DNA of 64,000 nt from Lachnospiraceae bacterium (lineage in GTDB: Bacteria > Bacillota > Clostridia > Lachnospirales > Lachnospiraceae), in assembly GCA_011959925.1 (NCBI GenBank), contig BLMD01000195.1, positions 1 through 64,000 on the forward strand. Reading direction: 5' to 3'. The notes below the pieces were generated by a model. The model made no database searches. It had not been told where the DNA came from and was given only the letters and a program-made list of their open reading frames with translations. Below are positions 19,444 through 28,785 of the stretch, piece by piece; the stretch's first letter is position 1, and each line of letters begins with the position of its first letter. The translations under genes and the position numbers were made by a program.

Positions 19444-19777
19444 TGACAATATAAAGGAACTGCTGGCGCTGTGGGCAGAAGCACATGAGGATAAAAACTG
19501 TTTTCCCGATATAGCAGACGGACAAACATCCTATTATAAAAATTATACGGACAGGAATCCGGAAGAAATCTATTTGATGGAATATTCACTGCAAACAATG
19601 GAAGACGTAAAGAATTTTCTGAAGACATACAGCGGATTGGAACTTGAATCGGAGTTGCTGAAACGCTTGACGGTTGCAATTTGCCAGAACAGGCCCATGT
19701 CCGATCAGGAGAGTGCAAAAACCATAGCAGCAAGCGATGGTGAAAACTCCCTGCCGGAATATGTATATGTATTTTAA
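19430..19777 (+). CDS. Small acidic protein of unknown function
   Basis: 115 residues. ATG 19430 lies inside the carbamoyltransferase gene with GGAG about 8 nt upstream, so the two are coupled. It is soluble and mainly helical, with many Glu/Asp (NIKELLALWAEAHEDKN; QTMEDVKNFLKTYSGLELE), without Rossmann or cysteine motifs. I do not recognise the family. The tight overlap suggests a partner of the carbamoyltransferase or of the following SGNH protein. Confidence 0.6.
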   Translation: MSLINDNIKELLALWAEAHEDKNCFPDIADGQTSYYKNYTDRNPEEIYLMEYSLQTMEDVKNFLKTYSGLELESELLKRLTVAICQNRPMSDQESAKTIAASDGENSLPEYVYVF

Positions 19778-19792
19778 GTGGGAGGTAGAAAA

Positions 19793-21538
19793 GTGATCTA
19801 TGCATTTATAACACTGAAGAACACGTATGCAGATAAAAAAATATATCTTTGGAATGTCAACAGAGATTCTATAGGCATGTTTACAGCGCTTGCTTTTCGT
19901 AGAATACCTGTTGAAGGGTTTGTGACGTTTGGAGAGTATGCAGGCGAATCCTACATGAATCGGACGGTGCGGTGCGTGTATGATTTAGAACAGGAGGAAG
20001 ACGGCATCATTCTTGTTGCAGATAGCGTTTCCAAAGATCTTATAGGTACTCTGCCGGGGAACAGGGCGGTTTATTGGTCGGATGCTTTGGTCTGGAACGA
20101 CAAAATCTGTCAGGAAAGAAAACTCATTGTATACGGTATTGGCTGGGGTGCACAAGATGTATGCCGGAAATTATCGGACAGAAAAAGGGAAGCAGATTTA
20201 TACTGTGTAACCAAAAAAAACGGTGTGGCGCAATTTAATGGAAAAGAAGTAATTACAGCAGAAGAATTGAATAAATATCCGGACTATGCAATTTTGGTTT
20301 CTGTCAAATCAAAAGAATTTCAAATGCAGATTTTGGAGACGCTGCATGGTTTTCAGGGACCAATTTATCTGGACTTTGAACATTTGATTGACGATACCAG
20401 CGTAATTAATTTTGTGCAATGCTTGAACACGGCCATTCAAACTCATAAAAAAGCTTATATCTATGGCAAAATGAACGCTACAACAGAATTGTTAGAATCT
20501 ATTTTGTCTGCTTATGGAGTTAGGTTCGGCGGATATGTCAATGATTTTGCGGACAAAAAACAGCAGATTGAAGATATCTATACGTTGTCATATGAAGGCA
20601 TTGAAAATAAGCTGATTGTTTTAAATGAATATATACCGAAACACATCGTAAGGGCGAGAACACATATAGAATTTGCAGGTTTTTCTTTGGAAGCGGGAAA
20701 TTACACAGGATTTCAGTCTTATACAACAGAAGAGAACCGTTTAATGGGGAGACTGCCGTTTTTACGCGACCCTTTGGCGGGAATCAGTATTTGTTACCCC
20801 AAAGGCAAAGCAGGATGGAATCTGTACGGGAAAGAAGAAGAAGGCAGAATTCGTATTCTGGTTTTGGGAGGTTCTACTTCCTCAGAAGAATATCATGTGA
20901 AAGTCTGGCCCAAAAGACTGCAGGATACATTGAACGATATGGGGATTCAAACAACCGTATATAACGGGGCGCATCCGGGTGATGATATTGTGGATGAATT
21001 ATTAAGGATATTGAGGGACGGAGCGCAAATACGGCCCCATATTGTCATAAGTATGAGCGGAGTCAATAATCTGCATAAGAAAATAAGCTCTAATCCGTTT
21101 AATGAGGAAAGAATCACGGAATGGATCCATGCAAAAGCAAATAAAAGAGGCTATTGCAGCGGCTTGCATACAGATGAATCCTTATACGCATTCTGGAAGC
21201 GAAATATGGGGTTATTAAAAGTAATATCAAAGTTTTATGGAGCCGTATTCTTTGGGATTCTCCAGCCGATGAATATGGCAATGGAATCCATGAATTTATG
21301 TGAAAGGGCATTATATGAACAGGAGATGCATAAAATGGGCGCTGAAGAGTTTATGCATCATGCGGAACATGCGGATGAATATATCAATCTGATGCAATTG
21401 TTTGAACATCGGGATGAAATGTATTTTGACGTATGCCATTATACGGACAAAGCGCATGAGATACTGGCAGATCAAGTGCTGAAGACGATTATACAGGAAG
21501 TAAAGAAGTTAAAAACAGGAAGGGTATTTCTTGAATGA
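19793..21538 (+). CDS. SGNH hydrolase-like protein with tandem Rossmann-like modules
   Basis: 581 residues, GTG 19793 with GGGAGG at 19780-19785. Three Rossmann-like segments come first (KKIYLWNVNRDSIGMFTALA; KLIVYGIGWGAQDVCRKL; KAYIYGKMNATTELLESIL). From about residue 355 an SGNH domain follows: ILVLGGSTSSEEY with block-I Ser, NGAHPGDDI, MSGVNNLHKK as the Asn block, and CHYTDKAHEILA near the end. It could add or remove acyl groups on the glycan. No signal peptide is seen, so it is cytoplasmic, unlike most SGNH esterases of glycan metabolism. The three-module architecture mirrors the gene at 12917. Confidence 0.65.
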   Translation: MIYAFITLKNTYADKKIYLWNVNRDSIGMFTALAFRRIPVEGFVTFGEYAGESYMNRTVRCVYDLEQEEDGIILVADSVSKDLIGTLPGNRAVYWSDALVWNDKICQERKLIVYGIGWGAQDVCRKLSDRKREADLYCVTKKNGVAQFNGKEVITAEELNKYPDYAILVSVKSKEFQMQILETLHGFQGPIYLDFEHLIDDTSVINFVQCLNTAIQTHKKAYIYGKMNATTELLESILSAYGVRFGGYVNDFADKKQQIEDIYTLSYEGIENKLIVLNEYIPKHIVRARTHIEFAGFSLEAGNYTGFQSYTTEENRLMGRLPFLRDPLAGISICYPKGKAGWNLYGKEEEGRIRILVLGGSTSSEEYHVKVWPKRLQDTLNDMGIQTTVYNGAHPGDDIVDELLRILRDGAQIRPHIVISMSGVNNLHKKISSNPFNEERITEWIHAKANKRGYCSGLHTDESLYAFWKRNMGLLKVISKFYGAVFFGILQPMNMAMESMNLCERALYEQEMHKMGAEEFMHHAEHADEYINLMQLFEHRDEMYFDVCHYTDKAHEILADQVLKTIIQEVKKLKTGRVFLE

Positions 21539-22731
21539 AGAAGAAAATATTGCTAGGCATGGGAAGTTATGTCGATATTGAGGAAAAATTGTACTTTGCA
21601 GCTAATAATGTGCCTGCTTTTTTTCAATACGACAAAGTATCCGAACAAATGGAGTTGTTGCCCATAAAAGAAAGAAAAAGAGGGGGCAACATGAAATATT
21701 TAAGCACGTGCCGGTTTCACGATAAAATTGTTTTTCTGCCGTACAATGCTTCGGAAGTGGTGATTTATGACTGCAGGGACAGGAAGACAAAAAGAATTTA
21801 TCTGAAAGACGAATGTCCCGAATCGAAACAGTTATATAAGCATTATTTACAGGCGGTTTCATACTCGGATTTCATATATTGTATCGGATGGAGCGACGCG
21901 GAACTGCTGTGTATTGACATGCGTACAGAGAAGGTATCGGTGGTAGATACCTGGAAAAGTGCGATTGCCGCGGATTTGGGAAGTAAAGCCTTTGTGGGTA
22001 TGCATGCATATGGCGTATATGCGGCAGACGGGATTTTATGGGGACCGATCGATGCAAAGAACCGTATTCTGGAACTCAATCTGCAGACAAAAGAAGCAAC
22101 GGTGCACAAAGTGGAGGCTGCGGACATGAAGTTTTCCACCATATGTTTTGACGGATCCGATTTTTGGCTGACGGGAGATAAACAAATTATCGTGAAATGG
22201 AATAGGGATACCAAAAAAGCGGAAGTGATCGACAGATTCCCGGAAGGGTTTGTAAAGTCTTCAAAATTGGAAGCAGATTTTTTTTGCAGGAGCTATTACG
22301 AAGCAGGGTATTTATATTTATTTCCGTTGTATGCAAATATGGCGTTGAAAGTGAATATACAGACATATCAGGCAGAAATATTTTGCCAATGGGATGTACC
22401 GGTGAGCTGTGATACGATGCAAAAATGGGATAGGGAAACATTTTATGTGGAATGTTATCGCGAAGGTTCCGTGAAACTGGATTACAGCATGATTATTGGG
22501 TTGGACGGAATCATACGAGATACAGATATTTTTGAGATTGATACTGAGCAGATTAACTGGTCGGAATATTTCGGTGATGACGGGATATATCATGAGGATC
22601 TGATCATTACCTTAGAGGAGTTTATAGATAAAAAAGTTTGCAAGAAAGAGCAATATCACGACGGTGTGTATGAGACATGTGGAGAAAAAATTTATTTGGA
22701 GGGGAAAAATGCCAGAAGAGAAGAATTATGA
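21535..22731 (+). CDS. Beta-propeller-like protein of unknown function
   Basis: 398 residues, ATG overlapping the previous stop by 4 nt. The sequence is a series of short repeats in which an F or I-centred strand is followed by a short loop and a second strand (DKIVFLPYNASEVVIYDC; SDFIYCIGWSDAELLCIDM; DGILWGPIDAKNRILELN; SDFWLTGDKQIIVKWN; GYLYLFPLYANMALKVN). This is the pattern of six to seven propeller blades of about 45 residues. No signal peptide or membrane segment is present. Coupling to the SGNH gene suggests they act together. I do not recognise the family. Confidence 0.5.
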   Translation: MKKKILLGMGSYVDIEEKLYFAANNVPAFFQYDKVSEQMELLPIKERKRGGNMKYLSTCRFHDKIVFLPYNASEVVIYDCRDRKTKRIYLKDECPESKQLYKHYLQAVSYSDFIYCIGWSDAELLCIDMRTEKVSVVDTWKSAIAADLGSKAFVGMHAYGVYAADGILWGPIDAKNRILELNLQTKEATVHKVEAADMKFSTICFDGSDFWLTGDKQIIVKWNRDTKKAEVIDRFPEGFVKSSKLEADFFCRSYYEAGYLYLFPLYANMALKVNIQTYQAEIFCQWDVPVSCDTMQKWDRETFYVECYREGSVKLDYSMIIGLDGIIRDTDIFEIDTEQINWSEYFGDDGIYHEDLIITLEEFIDKKVCKKEQYHDGVYETCGEKIYLEGKNARREEL

Positions 22732-23710
22732 AAAAGAGAGAAAGCTTCCGTTTGTTTCTATCATTATTTCAACGTACAACCGCGCGCATTATATAAAGAT
22801 TACAATAGATAGTTTTCTGAATCAGTGCTATCCGCCAGACTTGTATGAAATCATTATATGCGACAATAATTCGACCGATCATACAAAACAGGTAATTGAG
22901 GAATATAAAAACAGCAAAGATGGAACCAGAATCCGTTATTTATTTGAAAAGCGGCAGGGAATGCATTTTGCAAGAAATTATGCGGCAAAAAAATCCTGCG
23001 GAGATTTACTGTATTTTGCAGATGACGACGTCATTGCAGACAGAAATCTGCTGTCAGAATTAGTAAAGGTTTTTGAAGATAAACGGGTGGGGTGTGCAAG
23101 CGGTAAGATTCTTCCGAAATGGGAATGCGTTCCTCCGAAATGGGTAGAAAAATATTGCAATAACTCATTGCTGAGTTTAAACGACTTAGGGGACGCTACG
23201 AAAATCAGTCGGAATGATCTTGGCGTATGGGGATGTCATGAAGCTGTAAGGCGCGATGTATTCTTTGAAGCAGGCGGATTTCATTTGGATTTGGTAGGAA
23301 ATGGACCCGGTATCGGAGATGGAGAAACAGGCATGAATGATGACATCAAGCATCTGGGATACAGGCTTGCATATGTAGGGACATCGATTACGTATCATAT
23401 GATACCAGCCAGACGGATGACACAAACGTATTTAAATAAAAGATATGAGTATAACGGAAATTCTCATAGCTATTCTGAGTATAGAAAGAAACCATTTACC
23501 AAGAAGGAGTTACCAAAACGAATATATGTATATATAAAAGAATTTATTTTGAAAGAAATCAGTATGATCGAGCGGTGGCGCAGAGGAAAAATATCATTAC
23601 GTTTCTTATTAGCTGAGTTTTATTATTATACTGCAAGGATTCGATATGATATTCAGATTGCATTTAACGAAAGATTTAGAAAATTGGTTGAGTATAGCGA
23701 TTGGCTTTGA
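22709..23710 (+). CDS. Family 2 glycosyltransferase
   Basis: 333 residues from ATG 22709 (GGAGGGG upstream; overlaps the previous gene by 23 nt). GT-A fold: VSIIISTYNRAHYIKITIDS, EIIICDNNSTDHT, and the DXD-type YFADDDVIADRN, then GVWGCHEAVRRDVFFEAGGF and an acceptor-side GDGETGMNDD. No membrane helices. Donor and acceptor are unknown. Confidence 0.85.
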   Translation: MPEEKNYEKERKLPFVSIIISTYNRAHYIKITIDSFLNQCYPPDLYEIIICDNNSTDHTKQVIEEYKNSKDGTRIRYLFEKRQGMHFARNYAAKKSCGDLLYFADDDVIADRNLLSELVKVFEDKRVGCASGKILPKWECVPPKWVEKYCNNSLLSLNDLGDATKISRNDLGVWGCHEAVRRDVFFEAGGFHLDLVGNGPGIGDGETGMNDDIKHLGYRLAYVGTSITYHMIPARRMTQTYLNKRYEYNGNSHSYSEYRKKPFTKKELPKRIYVYIKEFILKEISMIERWRRGKISLRFLLAEFYYYTARIRYDIQIAFNERFRKLVEYSDWL

Positions 23711-23733
23711 TAGAAGCCGGCAGAAAGGAAAAC

Positions 23734-24171
23734 ATGGAAAGAGTCGAATTTATTAAAAAAAAAGACAGGCTGTTGGCAATGATCATTCGGCATGAGTATA
23801 CTTGTGAGGGAGTAAAATTTCTGACTCCGGAAGATTTTTCCCAACAGGTTGCTTATATGCATCATCCTGCAGGAAAAAGTATTGATGCGCATATCCATAA
23901 TCTGTCGCATAGAAACGTATTTTTGACACAGGAGGTATTGTTTATCAAAAAGGGAAAAATGCGTGTGGATTTTTATGACGACTATGAGGATTATATGGAG
24001 AGCCGTATATTGTGTGCAGGGGATGTGGTTTTGCTGGTGTCAGGAGGTCATGGGTTTGAGGTGCTGGAAGAAGTTGAGATGATCGAAGTAAAACAGGGGC
24101 CGTACTCCGGGGAACATGATAAAAAACGATTTTCAGGGATATCGGACGAGAATATTAGAATTATAGGTTAA
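23734..24171 (+). CDS. Cupin-domain protein
   Basis: 145 residues, ATG 23734 after AAAGGAA. A single small beta barrel with a candidate metal motif SIDAHIHNLSHRN, then LFIKKGKMRVDFYDDY and GDVVLLVSGGHGFEVLEE, i.e. the two cupin motifs. It could be a sugar isomerase, epimerase or binding protein; this is not resolvable from sequence alone. It lies just upstream of a sugar aminotransferase, as small cupins often do in nucleotide-sugar loci. Confidence 0.65.
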   Translation: MERVEFIKKKDRLLAMIIRHEYTCEGVKFLTPEDFSQQVAYMHHPAGKSIDAHIHNLSHRNVFLTQEVLFIKKGKMRVDFYDDYEDYMESRILCAGDVVLLVSGGHGFEVLEEVEMIEVKQGPYSGEHDKKRFSGISDENIRIIG

Positions 24172-24180
24172 GGAGACAGG

Positions 24181-25305
24181 ATGGGGTTTATACCAGTAAA
24201 CGAACCGTTATTAAATGGAAATGAGAAAAAGTATCTTTGTGAATGCATTGACACAGGCTGGATTTCTTCTGAGGGACCGTTTGTGAAAGAGTTTGAGAAA
24301 AAATTGAGTGCTTCTGTCGGCAGAGCATACGGGGTTGCGGTATCAAATGGAACCGCAGCGTTGGAAATTGCTGTGCGTGCGCTTGGAATTGAGCCGGGCG
24401 ATGAGGTTATTATGCCTACGTTTACCATTATATCATGCGCTGCGGCTGTTACAAAGGCAGGAGCCGTTCCTGTGTTTGTAGACAGCGATCTTAAGACCTG
24501 GAATATGAATGTGGACGAAATTGAAGCGAAAATAACGGACAGGACAAAAGCGATTCTTGTTGTGCATATATACGGATTGCCCGTTGAATTGGAGCCGGTT
24601 TTGGCGTTGGCGGAGAAATATGGTTTGAAAATGATAGAAGATGCAGCCGAAATGCTGGGACAGACATATAAAGGTCTTCCATGCGGAAGTTTTGGCGATC
24701 TTAGTATATTTAGTTTTTATCCGAATAAGCATGTGACAACCGGAGAAGGCGGTATGGTTGTTATGAACGATGCGGGATTAGCGGAGCGATGCCGTTCCCT
24801 TAGAAATTTGTGTTTTCAGCGGGACGTGAGGTATGTACATGATGAAATCGGGTATAATTATAGATTTACCAATTTACAGGCAGCGCTTGGGCTTGCCCAA
24901 ATAGAACAGCTGGAAGAAGCCGTAAAACGAAAGCGTGCGATGGGTAGATATTATACAAAGAAACTGCGGGAAATCGGGGGATTGATGCTCCCTCTGGAAA
25001 CGACGGCATATGCGGATAACATCTATTGGGTATATGGGATGGTTCTGGAACAGAATATTCCGATTGATAATAAAGGGATGCAGAAGCTATTGGCAGAAAA
25101 GGGGATAGGTTCAAGAACTTTTTTTTGGTGTATGCATGAACAGCCGGTTTATCGAAAGACGGGAATGTTTTTGGGAGAGGTTTATCCAAATGCTGAGTAT
25201 TTGGCAAGGAAAGGATTTTATATTCCAAGCGGCTTGGCACTTACGAAAATGCAGATGGATAAAGTAATAGAGGCAATAAAAGATATTATGAAACAGATGG
25301 TCTGA
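24181..25305 (+). CDS. DegT/DnrJ/EryC1 sugar aminotransferase, perosamine-synthase-like
   Basis: 374 residues. PLP-dependent fold type I: VSNGTAALEIAVRALGI, EDAAEMLGQTYKG, and the Schiff-base Lys in FSFYPNKHVTTGEGGM. GWISSEGPFVKEFEKKL and DSDLKTWNMN are very like GDP-perosamine synthases, which aminate GDP-4-keto-6-deoxymannose, the product of Gmd encoded in this window. The substrate is inferred from similarity and context; other NDP-4-keto sugars are possible. Confidence 0.8.
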   Translation: MGFIPVNEPLLNGNEKKYLCECIDTGWISSEGPFVKEFEKKLSASVGRAYGVAVSNGTAALEIAVRALGIEPGDEVIMPTFTIISCAAAVTKAGAVPVFVDSDLKTWNMNVDEIEAKITDRTKAILVVHIYGLPVELEPVLALAEKYGLKMIEDAAEMLGQTYKGLPCGSFGDLSIFSFYPNKHVTTGEGGMVVMNDAGLAERCRSLRNLCFQRDVRYVHDEIGYNYRFTNLQAALGLAQIEQLEEAVKRKRAMGRYYTKKLREIGGLMLPLETTAYADNIYWVYGMVLEQNIPIDNKGMQKLLAEKGIGSRTFFWCMHEQPVYRKTGMFLGEVYPNAEYLARKGFYIPSGLALTKMQMDKVIEAIKDIMKQMV

Positions 25306-25378
25306 CAGGGATTTGGAGTTCTCTCTTGGAAAGAATCGTTTTTGGTTTTAAGATAGAGTATGATAAAGAGGAGAAGTC

Positions 25379-26746
25379 ATGATTTATAATAGTACAAATA
25401 TACAGGAAATTTTTGAAGGGTTAGTGAATAAAAAGAAACATGTCATTTTATTTGGCGCCGGGAGATGTGCTTCTGAGTGCATTAAAAAAATAAATGAGTA
25501 TATATGGTATTTATGCGATAGTTGGAAAACACCGGATTATATCACAGGAGACGTATGTGAAAAAGATTATCTCTATGCATATGCTCCTATAGAAGAATTT
25601 ATAGATTGTATTATTGATAATGATGAAGAGAAACAGGGAAAAGATTTTCTGTATCATGAGCAGACATTTCAAATTAAGCCGCCGGATTATCTGAAAGAAG
25701 TTGATACAGATCATTATATTATAATCATTACTACAGAGAAATATGAAAATGAAATCCGACATCAGCTGTCTCACATGGATTATTTGGAGAATATGCCGTG
25801 CTATAGTTATAATCGGAATATGCATTATTATGACAATTATTCCCGGGGATTAATCGTGGATCGAGTTATTATACCGTATATGGAAAAAATGAAGACTTTT
25901 CTGTATTGGAAATTTCCGGAGAATGAGTACGAAGTGATCAAAAGGCTGATCGAACAGGGGGAATATGTTTGCAATGGAGCGGCATTTCAAATAACAACGA
26001 TTTGTAATTTAAGATGTAAATATTGTGCGGACTATGTTCCTAAAATGAAGAAAAACAGAAATATGGATGTTACTCAGATTTTAAGGGATATTGACACCTT
26101 TTTTAGTGTGACAGGCAGATGCCTTTATGTGCAGCTAAGTACAGCAGAAGCAGTTCTGTGCGTGAACTTGGGTATTATACTAAAAAAATTATTACAAATG
26201 GAACAAGTGCGCTTTATAGAGATTATTACAAACGGCTTATCATATCCGAAAGATGAGGAGGTAGTAAAACTTCTTGCAAATCCGAAAGTAATGCTCGTGA
26301 TGAGTGATTATAATATGCAGGAAAAGACGGATGAAAGCAGAAAATTTTATAAAGAAAAGGGAATCCGTGTGAATTATCTGGCAAAGCAGAGGTGGAAAAT
26401 CGAAGGAACAAAACCGTATGACAGTAAAATGAGCCATGCGGATTTGATCGATTGTTACATGTCATGTAAACAAGCGAAATTTTGTCCTCTGGAGATTGCA
26501 GAGGGTAGACTGACAGCATGTGGAAGAATCCAAAGATTTGTAGAATTATCTGATTTTGAAAGCAATCATGATTATCTGGATTTTGCCGATTATTCTACAA
26601 AGAAAGAATTAAAAGAAGCGTTGATCCGGTTAAATCTGGATCCTTATATGGACGGCTGTGCGTGGTGTGCAGTACCCCGCCAAAAACCGTCTGAGTTTAT
26701 TGAGCCGGCCGAGCAGCTGCCGTATGGCGTTAAGGGCTGGGATTAA
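25379..26746 (+). CDS. Radical SAM protein with N-terminal Rossmann-like module
   Basis: 455 residues, ATG 25379 after AAAGAGGAG. Residues 15-150 are a Rossmann-like module (HVILFGAGRCASECIKKI; HYIIIITTEKYENEI). Residues about 205-400 are a radical SAM core with the 4Fe-4S motif CNLRCKYCADYVP (CX3CX2C). Extra cysteines follow in CYMSCKQAKFC, TACGRI and DGCAWCAVP, suggesting a SPASM-like auxiliary cluster. The reaction is unknown; relatives modify peptides, sugars or alcohols. It follows a perosamine-synthase-like gene and precedes a methyltransferase, so a role in unusual sugar synthesis is plausible. Confidence 0.75.
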   Translation: MIYNSTNIQEIFEGLVNKKKHVILFGAGRCASECIKKINEYIWYLCDSWKTPDYITGDVCEKDYLYAYAPIEEFIDCIIDNDEEKQGKDFLYHEQTFQIKPPDYLKEVDTDHYIIIITTEKYENEIRHQLSHMDYLENMPCYSYNRNMHYYDNYSRGLIVDRVIIPYMEKMKTFLYWKFPENEYEVIKRLIEQGEYVCNGAAFQITTICNLRCKYCADYVPKMKKNRNMDVTQILRDIDTFFSVTGRCLYVQLSTAEAVLCVNLGIILKKLLQMEQVRFIEIITNGLSYPKDEEVVKLLANPKVMLVMSDYNMQEKTDESRKFYKEKGIRVNYLAKQRWKIEGTKPYDSKMSHADLIDCYMSCKQAKFCPLEIAEGRLTACGRIQRFVELSDFESNHDYLDFADYSTKKELKEALIRLNLDPYMDGCAWCAVPRQKPSEFIEPAEQLPYGVKGWD

Positions 26747-26787
26747 ATGATGCAGGTTTTTACGGGAAGAAAGGAATGATTTGCCGT

Positions 26788-27546
26788 ATGGAAGTATTTC
26801 AGGAATATGCTTATTATTACAATGCATTTTATCGGGATAAGAACTATCAAGAGGAGGCGGAACAGATCGACACCCTTTTGAAGCGATACGGAGAGAATGT
26901 GACGAAATTAATAAATTTCGGGTGCGGTACAGGCAGGCATGATATGGAACTTGTAAAGATGGGCTATGCATGTACCGGAATTGATATGAGTCCTATGATG
27001 ATCGAATTGGCAAGAGAGCAGGTAAAAGAGGCGGGGGTGGAATTGGCGCTATCCGTGGAAGATATCAGATCGTTCCGGTCCGAAAAAAAATATGACGGGG
27101 TAATTTCATTATTTCATGTCATGAGTTATCAGAATGAAAACAGCGATATATTAAGCGCTTTTCAATCGGCAAGAAGCGTGTTGGAATCCGGAGGAATATT
27201 TCTGTTTGATGTCTGGTACGGTCCCGGCGTTTTGAGCGATCCACCGGCTGTCAGAGTAAAAGAGGCGGAAGATGAGCGGTTTCGATTAGTCCGCATTGCA
27301 AGACCGGCGATGTATGATACAAAAAATATCGTAGATGTTAATTATGAGATTTTTATCATTGATAAGAAAACAGGAAAGGTGAAAGTTGTTCATGAAACGC
27401 ATAAAATGAGATATTTTTTCAGGCCGGAATTGGAATTTTTGTTAAAAGAAGCAGGGTTTGAACTGTTGGATAATTTGGACTGCCAAACATTAACCGAAAC
27501 GGATTTTCGCTCATGGACGAGTTATTTTATGGCCAGAGCAGTATAA
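26788..27546 (+). CDS. Class I SAM-dependent methyltransferase
   Basis: 252 residues from ATG 26788; ATG 26776 is an alternative, since the GAAAGGA at 26769 is placed better for 26788. Motif I INFGCGTGRHDMELV, GIDMSPMMIELA, FHVMSYQ, and SGGIFLFDVWYGPGV. The DVWYGPGV segment and length fit sugar-N/O-methyltransferases in nucleotide-sugar loci. The substrate is unknown. Confidence 0.8.
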   Translation: MEVFQEYAYYYNAFYRDKNYQEEAEQIDTLLKRYGENVTKLINFGCGTGRHDMELVKMGYACTGIDMSPMMIELAREQVKEAGVELALSVEDIRSFRSEKKYDGVISLFHVMSYQNENSDILSAFQSARSVLESGGIFLFDVWYGPGVLSDPPAVRVKEAEDERFRLVRIARPAMYDTKNIVDVNYEIFIIDKKTGKVKVVHETHKMRYFFRPELEFLLKEAGFELLDNLDCQTLTETDFRSWTSYFMARAV

Positions 27547-27563
27547 GTTTGAGGAGTATTGAG

Positions 27564-28745
27564 ATGAAGAAGAAAAAGATTGGATTAATATTGCCTACAA
27601 GCCCAAGAAACGGAGGAGAGCATCAATATGCGGTATTTGTTGTAACCTGTTTGTTAGAGAGAGCAGGTATCGATTATGAATTGATTGCGCTGTGCGGAAA
27701 CCGGTTTTGGGAGAAGTGGTGTAAAAATGCGCAGATCAGATATGTTGGATGTCCTTTTCCGGAAAGTTCCGAATGTAAAATCCGTCTTACGAGCATGTTT
27801 CCAAAGCTTGCGGCGATTTATGACCGATATATGACGCCGCTTGGCAAAGCGATTGAGAAAGAACAGATAGATCTTCTCTTTTCAACGCAGCAGGGAGTAT
27901 TCGTACCGGAATTTGGTGTGAAATTCATTGTGCCGGTTCATGATTTGATGCATCGGTATGAACCGCATTTTCCTGAGGTGCGCAGTGCATTGCCCAGGCG
28001 TGAACTATATATGAAGTATCTTGCAAGGCATGCGGATTGTATTCTGGTAGATTCTAAATTAGGGAGAAGGCAGTATAAAGAATCTTACTTTCATAAATTT
28101 TCAAGGAAACCTCATGTGGTCAGTTTACCATATGTTGTGCCCGAATATATCTATACTACAGAAGAGGAATTCATAGAAGTGCCGCCCAAATATATTTTCT
28201 ATCCGGCGCAGTTCTGGAAACATAAAAATCATATGAATCTGATAAAAGCCATACGTATATTGCAGACAGAATTGGAAGATATTCATCTTGTTTTGGTTGG
28301 ATCAGAAAAGAATAACTATCGGGAAGTAAAAAGAGCTATCCGGGACAATGGTTTGGAACATTATGTTACGACATTGGGATTTGTCAGTGACGGGAAGATG
28401 GTTTATCTGTATAAGCATGCGGTGGGAATGGTTATGCCTACTTATTTTGGACCAACCAATCTGCCGCCGCTGGAAGCGATGGCATTAGGCTGTCCGGTTG
28501 CCGTCTCGAATAATTATGCGATGCCGGAACAGATTGGAAGAGCCGGATTGCTGTTTGATCCGGATTCACCGGAAGAAATCGCGGACTGCATAAAAAAATT
28601 GTGGACAGATGACCAATTGTGTGAAAATTTAACAGAACTCGGTTATAAAAGAGTGCAAAGATGGTCCAAAGAAAAATTCAGCCGGAGATTATATCAAACG
28701 ATACATGCAGTTTTATCGGAACAGGCGGCAAAGGAACAGGGATAG
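27564..28745 (+). CDS. Family 4 glycosyltransferase
   Basis: 393 residues from ATG 27564 with GAGGAG upstream, the ORF opening 51 nt earlier inside the methyltransferase. GT-B fold: IGLILPTSPRNGGEHQYAV in the N-domain, FYPAQFWKHKNHMNLIKAI starting the nucleotide-binding domain, and PTYFGPTNLPPLEAMALG carrying the ExxxxxxxE-type donor motif. Likely a retaining transferase using an NDP-hexose; linkage unknown. Confidence 0.87.
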   Translation: MKKKKIGLILPTSPRNGGEHQYAVFVVTCLLERAGIDYELIALCGNRFWEKWCKNAQIRYVGCPFPESSECKIRLTSMFPKLAAIYDRYMTPLGKAIEKEQIDLLFSTQQGVFVPEFGVKFIVPVHDLMHRYEPHFPEVRSALPRRELYMKYLARHADCILVDSKLGRRQYKESYFHKFSRKPHVVSLPYVVPEYIYTTEEEFIEVPPKYIFYPAQFWKHKNHMNLIKAIRILQTELEDIHLVLVGSEKNNYREVKRAIRDNGLEHYVTTLGFVSDGKMVYLYKHAVGMVMPTYFGPTNLPPLEAMALGCPVAVSNNYAMPEQIGRAGLLFDPDSPEEIADCIKKLWTDDQLCENLTELGYKRVQRWSKEKFSRRLYQTIHAVLSEQAAKEQG

Positions 28746-28785
28746 ACGGATGTTTTGGAACTGAGAAAGAAAGGATCGGATTTCT

